A stretch of DNA of 64,000 nucleotides from Quillaja saponaria (lineage: Eukaryota > Streptophyta > Magnoliopsida > Fabales > Quillajaceae): contig CM055618.1 in assembly GCA_029379385.1 (NCBI GenBank), positions 5,280,134 to 5,344,133 on the forward strand, read 5' to 3'. A program made the position numbers and the translations under genes. Positions 59,701 to 64,000 of this stretch are shown one piece after another. Each line of letters opens with the position of its first letter. Position 1 is the first letter of the stretch. The notes under the pieces are model-generated. The model was not told the origin of the DNA, ran no database searches, and saw only the letters and a list, made by a program, of their open reading frames with translations.

Positions 59701-60856
59701 TAAGGGAGGTAGTAAGATGTTGGCTCTGATCAGAGATCTACTAGTCCCCTGGTACTAGCTAGCAGAGGTAAAGGTTGTAGGGGAAGTGGTAGAGGTAGAG
59801 GTAGAGGCAGAGTTTTTGAACCAGCTTAGGCAGTAGCCCCTGGTCTTGCCCTAGAGTAGCTTATACTGGGACTAGACCAAGTTCAAAGGACCGTAGATGA
59901 TTTAGTTAGGATTTTGGCCCAATAACACCAGGCTCAGCCACAGCCTCCTACAGCTCTTCCTGTTCAACCTCAGCCAGAGACAAATCCCCCTTAGGTCCAA
60001 TTCAGTAGGATTGGGGAGCATTTCTGGCGCTGCATGATTTTCAGAAGATGTAGCCACCGAGATTTTCGAGTGTGGACCCTGCACAGGACCTCTATACTTT
60101 ACTAGAGGAGTCTGATAGACTTTATGTAGCTTTAGGGTGTGATCCCATTCATGCAATTGAGTTAGTCAGTTATCAGCTTCACAATATAGCTCATGAGTGG
60201 TATAAGCTGTTTGTGCAGTGGCAGACATAGCCTACTCTATTGCATGGCTAGAGTTTAGTAAGTCTTTCACTGACAGTTTCTTACCTGAGAGTGTGCGAGA
60301 TAAGCATGCTTGGGATTTTGAACTGTTAGTTTAGATCGAGGGCATGATAGTGGCAGAGTACAAGGCCCAATTTACTAAATTGTCTAGTTTTGCTCTGCAT
60401 ATGGTAGCTACTAAGCAAATCCGAATGAAGAAGTTCGTTAACGGCTTGAGAGATTCTTTTTCATATCAATTTTTGTGATGGACACTACTACCTATACTCA
60501 GGCTATTGATGCTGCATACTAACTAGAGACTTGGATCTTGGAAAGACAGCCGCCCATGAGAGCCATAAGAAAGTGAGGCAAGAGGATCTTTTTATTTCTA
60601 TAAGTTCTAGAGGTCAGTCACAGAGGGCGTCGTCTAGTGGCCCTTTATCATTTGAGGTACCGATATGCCCTATTTGTGATTTTAAACACACAAGACAATG
60701 CAAACGGGAGTCTGGTGCTTTCTTTAAATGTGGGGTGATGGATCATCATATCAGGGATTGTCATTTGTTGAAGGGGCATTCTGCTCTAGCCATAATGTCT
60801 TCTTCAATTTATGGTAGACCTCTATTGCCTGTGACACTTGCTAGATCTCGGGAATG
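59701..60856 (+). pseudogene. Ty3/gypsy gag, decayed
   Basis: Gag forms the virus-like particle and binds the element RNA. A Gly/Arg-rich start (GRGRGRGR, near 59790) is followed by a linker rich in Gln and Pro and a capsid-like segment: LYVALGCDP, then SFLPESVRDKHAWDFE and AEYKAQFTKLSSFA (60260-60395). A zinc knuckle lies near 60700-60770. The knuckle reads FFKCGVMDHHIRDC, so the first of the C-x2-C-x4-H-x4-C cysteines is Phe. TAG or TAA replaces expected Gln at 59827, 59857, 59923, 59992, 60228 and 60332. The frame shifts at least twice. It is non-functional. Confidence 0.75.
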
Positions 60857-61290
60857 ATGTGGTATCTTTGTTAGAGGTTCATCATCGACGGGTAGGGGTC
60901 AAGCCCGTGTCTATGCTCTGACGACACATGAGACACATGCTTCTAATACATTGGTATTAGGTAGATTATTTGTTTGTTTAGTTAGTGCTAATGTATTACT
61001 TGGTCCTAGAGCTACTTATTCTTTTGTATCCCCGTATTTTGCCTCTTATGTGAAGAGAGCATCTGAGCCTCTCGAGGTTCCTTTAGTCGTTTCGACTCCA
61101 TTGGGGGAAATTATTTTGGTAGATCGTTATATTCCTTCTTGTGAGGGCATTGTAGGTGATGATGTATGCTTTGTAAACTTGATCATACTGAACATATTGG
61201 AGTATGATATGATTCTAGTCATGGATTAGTTATCTAACCATCATGTAGTGGTAGATTGTCATGACAAGAAAGTGAAGTTTAGTATTCCTT
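60857..61290 (+). pseudogene. Ty3/gypsy aspartic protease, decayed
   Basis: The protease cuts the polyprotein and normally carries D-S/P-G-A-T. Here the corresponding place reads GPRATYSFVSPYFA (near 60990), so both the catalytic Asp and the following Gly are replaced. The rest fits the family: ASEPLEVPLVVSTPLGE, CEGIVGDDVCFVNLI, LEYDMILVMD, then a TAG where Trp is expected. A dead enzyme. Confidence 0.7.
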
Positions 61291-62330
61291 AGAAGCCAAG
61301 TTTTGTTTTTTAAGGGATTAGAGTGAAGTTTCTCATAATTTGATTTTAGCTATTTCGGCTAGATGACTTATCAAGAAGAAGCATCAAGCTTATTTAGCTT
61401 ATGTCAGGGATACTCAATTGGAGTGTCCTCTTTTAGAGCATGTTCATATGGTGAAGGAATTCCTTGACGTGTTCCTGGAAAAGCTTCCAAAACTTCTTCC
61501 TAATGGAGAGATAGAGTTTGGCATTGAGTTGTTACCTAATACTTAACCAATCTCTATTCCCCCCTATTGGATGGCTCCTAGTGAATTGAGGGAGCTAAAG
61601 GTGCAGTTGCAAGATTTACTAGATAAAGGATTCATTCATCCTAGTTTATCTTCTTAAGGTGGTCCTGTCTTGTTTGTTAAAAAGAAGGAAGCTCGTTTAG
61701 ACTATGTATTGATTATTGGCAGTTAAATAAAGTCATGTTTAAGAATAAGTATCCTCTCCCCAAGATTGATGACTTATTTGATCAATTGCAGGGAGCTTAG
61801 TACTTTTCCTATATTGATCTTCGTTCGGGGTATCACCAACTCCAGATTAAGAGGGAAGACATTCCGAAGGCTACTTTTCGTATTCGGTACGGACACTATG
61901 AGTTCTTAGTTATGTCTTTTGGGCTCACTAATGCTCCTGTAACATTCATGTATCTAATGAATAGGGTATTTAAGCCTTTCTTAGACCAGTTTGTCATTGT
62001 TTTTATTGATAATATTCTGGAATATTCTCAGAGTGAGGAAGAGTATAAGAAGCATTTTCATATTGTATTGCAACACTTAGGGAAAACAAGCTTTATGCTA
62101 AATTCTCTACCTGTGAATTTTGGTTGAATCAGGTAACTTTTCTCGGACATGTGATTTCTAAGGAAGGAATCTGGGTTGATCCTAAGAAAGTGGAAGCAAT
62201 TCAAAGTTGGCCTCATCCAACAAATGTTTTTGAAATTAGAAATTTTCTAGGCTTGGCTAGTTATTATAGGATGTTCATTGAGAATTTCTCTCGTATTGTT
62301 GCTCCTTTGACTCGATTAACTTATAAATGA
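61291..62330 (+). pseudogene. Ty3/gypsy reverse transcriptase, decayed
   Basis: It copies element RNA to DNA. Family landmarks in order: [54 protein letters not shown] (61808), MSFGLTNAP (61912) and FIDNILEYS (62010). The first catalytic Asp (in YIDL) is kept. The active-site FIDD has become FIDN, losing the last Asp. A frameshift near 62086 moves the LYAKFS..CEFWL part to another frame, and [13 protein letters not shown] follows. Stops lie at about 61545 (TAA for Gln/Arg) and about 61657. A further frameshift near 61700 disrupts the palm. Non-functional. Confidence 0.8.
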
Positions 62331-62860
62331 GTTAAGTTTGTTTGGTCCGAGACTTGTGAAGAGAGCTTTCAAAAGTTAAAGACTTGTTTGACCTTAGCTC
62401 ATGTTCTTATACTTCCCTTAGGTAAAGATAAATATGCGATGTTTTGTGATGCATCCCACATTGGACTTGGTTGTGTTTTGATGCAGGGTGGTAAAGTGGT
62501 GGTGTATGCTTTGAGATAGTTGAAGAAGCATGAAATAAGCTACCCTAACCATGATCTCAAAATGGCGACAATACTTGTACAGTGAGACTTTTGAGATTTT
62601 CACAAATCACAAAAGCCTTAAATATATATTTGATCAGAAGGAGTTGAATTTAAGGCAGCGTAGATGGATAGAGTTACTAGAAGATTATGATTGCTTGATT
62701 TCTTATCATCCAGGTAAAGCAAATATGATTATTGATACTTTGAGTAGGAAGTCAATGGGTAGTTTGTCCCATTTGACAACTGCTTACAGTCATGTTGTAA
62801 AAGACTTGCAAAGGTGTATGGCGGATAAAGTTAGATTTGAAGTGCCTCCTTAGAGGGTGT
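62331..62860 (+). pseudogene. Ty3/gypsy RNase H, decayed
   Basis: RNase H removes the RNA strand after copying. FCDASHIGLGCVLMQGGKVV (about 62445-62505) keeps the first acidic motif. TAG replaces Gln in LR*LKKHEISYP (62518). After a frameshift, FTNHKSLKYIFDQKELNLRQ (about 62600-62660) and YHPGKANMIIDTLSRK (62705-62750) follow, matching the connection and the C-terminal Asp region. At the boundary with RT a TGA stands for an expected Gly. Confidence 0.75.
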
Positions 62861-64000
62861 TGCTAGCTAATATTACGATGAAATCCATTTTAATTGAAGC
62901 AAAAAAAGTAGCAACAAACAAATAAAAAAAAGAAAATCTCTCCCCAAGCCATGCTTGCATTTTTCTAAGTAGCTGATTCCAAGATGTGTGCTAGAAAAAT
63001 TAAGTGTGATCAGGGTATTACAGGTGATTTTAGGGTGGATAATGAATGAGTGCTAAGGTATCATGATCATATAGTTGTACTATTTGATCCTGAGTTGAGA
63101 AGGAAGATTCTTGAAGTAGCTCATTGTTCATGTTATATTATGCATCCTAGTTCCTCCAAAATGTATCAAGAGAAGAATTTTTTTTTTTTGTTGTTGAATG
63201 GTATGAAAAAGGATGTACTGATTTTGTTTCCAAGTGTTTGGTGTGCCAATAAGTGAAAGCTGAACATCAGAGACGTGCAAGAACATTGCAAAGGCTAAAT
63301 ATCCTGAAGTGGAAATGGGAGAAAGTTGCTATGGACTTTGTATCAAGACTTCCTAAGACTTTTAGGGGTTTTGATTCAATTTGGGTTATTATGGATCGAT
63401 TGACTAAATCCACGCATTTCCTTTATGGTGAAAGCAATGTATTTAGCGTATCAGTATGTGAAGTTGTATATGGACAAAATTGTCTCATTACATAGAGTAC
63501 CAATTTCTATTATCTTTTTGACCGGGGCACTCAGCTTATTGCGACATAGTAGAATTCTTTTTAGGAGGCTCTCAGTATTCAATTATTGTTCAGTATAGCT
63601 TTTCATCCTCAAAATGATGGTCAATTCGAGAGAACTATACAAAATTTGAAGGATATGTTGCAAGCCTATGTTATGGATTTTAAGGGTAGTTAGGATTAAC
63701 ATCTTTCACTTATAGAGTTTACTTAAAACAATAGTTATCATAACAGTATTATGATGGCACCATTTGAGGCTTTATATGGGAGGAAGTGTCGATCTCTAGT
63801 TCAATGGTTTGAATCAAGTGAACATCAGTTATTGGGGTCGGAGTTAGTTCAAGATGCCGTAGAAAAAGTTCAAGTGATTGGTGATAGATTACGGACAGCT
63901 CAAAGCAAACAAAAGTCAAATGCTAATAATCATCAGAGAGAGTTAGACTTTGAAGTATGTGACCATGTGTTTTTGAAAGTTTCACATTTTAAAGGCAACA
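62861..64000 (+). pseudogene. Ty3/gypsy integrase, decayed, runs off the window
   Basis: Integrase inserts the DNA copy. A short diverged stretch (62861-63000) precedes it. The zinc-binding part is damaged: HCSCYIMHPSSSKMYQ and CANK are left of HHCC. The core reads KWEKVAMDFVSRLPKT (63310), DSIWVIMDRLTKSTHF (63375), then, after stops and shifts, AFHPQNDGQFERTIQNLKDM (63598), so the second Asp and the Glu (as QFERTIQ) are near place. APFEALYGRKCRS (63760) and VCDHVFLKVSHFKG (63955) resemble Tekay/Del chromoviruses. A chromodomain, if present, would lie beyond the window. Confidence 0.75.

Noticed and set aside
59701..64000. Endogenous pararetrovirus (caulimovirid)
   Set aside because: Integrase segments, LTRs and gene order gag-PR-RT-RH-IN fit Ty3/gypsy. 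No movement protein is seen.
1..64000. CRISPR array, bacterial operon, riboswitch or tRNA gene
   Set aside because: No regularly spaced repeats with unique spacers, no bacterial gene layout and no cloverleaf with tRNA promoter boxes was found by eye.

Overview
The window is a repeat-dense stretch of plant nuclear DNA, probably from an angiosperm. It is strongly AT-rich, the apparent genes carry introns, and every recognisable feature belongs to a plant transposon class: Ty3/gypsy with a tRNA-iMet primer site, CACTA (TNP2 type), Helitron, TRIM, and Tourist- and hAT-like MITEs. I see no intact host gene, tRNA, rRNA or CRISPR array. The species cannot be named from this sequence alone.

Layout. 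1-250 is a Tourist-like MITE cut by the window edge. 410-17766 is one large element with an exact 5-bp target duplication (aatat). It has LTRs of about 3.4 kb and a 3.6-kb internal region without gag or pol, so it resembles a LARD. Its 5' LTR carries an inverted, 3'-truncated Helitron (about 1690-9808) with a decayed Rep gene. The element sits in an older LTR (252-409 and 17772-18385), which also holds a hAT-like MITE. 19266-30545 is a tangle of LTR pieces: a decayed element with primer site and gag start, split by an inverted solo LTR (19705-22486), then a large inverted repeat (24067-25715 against 28199-29899). 30716-31221 holds a Helitron 5' end and a second MITE. 31222-36925 is an inverted LTR with a solo LTR nested in it (31653-34887, exact duplication tatac).

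36926-48581 is best read as a CACTA element on the minus strand. It has a TNP2-like transposase pseudogene (40046-43403), a second CACTA-type gene with an acidic tail (37847-39596), subterminal repeats at both ends and one clear terminus at 48581. A Helitron end and a miniature LTR element (TRIM, 46757-47590) are nested in its right half. 48582-49937 holds Helitron ends and a possible inverted LTR. From 49941 to the window end runs a decayed Ty3/gypsy element, probably Tekay/Del-like. Its 5' LTR holds two more nested LTRs (50581-54749 and 55433-58181, the latter with exact duplication agatt). It is followed by a primer site, gag, protease, reverse transcriptase, RNase H and integrase remnants.

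How the parts relate. The LTRs on both strands share a 3' end (GGGTGTGACA), a set of short hairpins and, where present, the same primer-site leader. They therefore look like one lineage whose members insert repeatedly into each other's LTRs. The coding member at the right end represents the kind of autonomous element that could have mobilised the non-coding one at the left. Most coding remnants carry TAG or TAA where the family has Gln or Trp, the pattern expected from long-term cytosine methylation and deamination. I did not find a convincing novel system. The best leads are the covarying LTR hairpins, the LARD-like element and the TRIM with an in-frame repeat.
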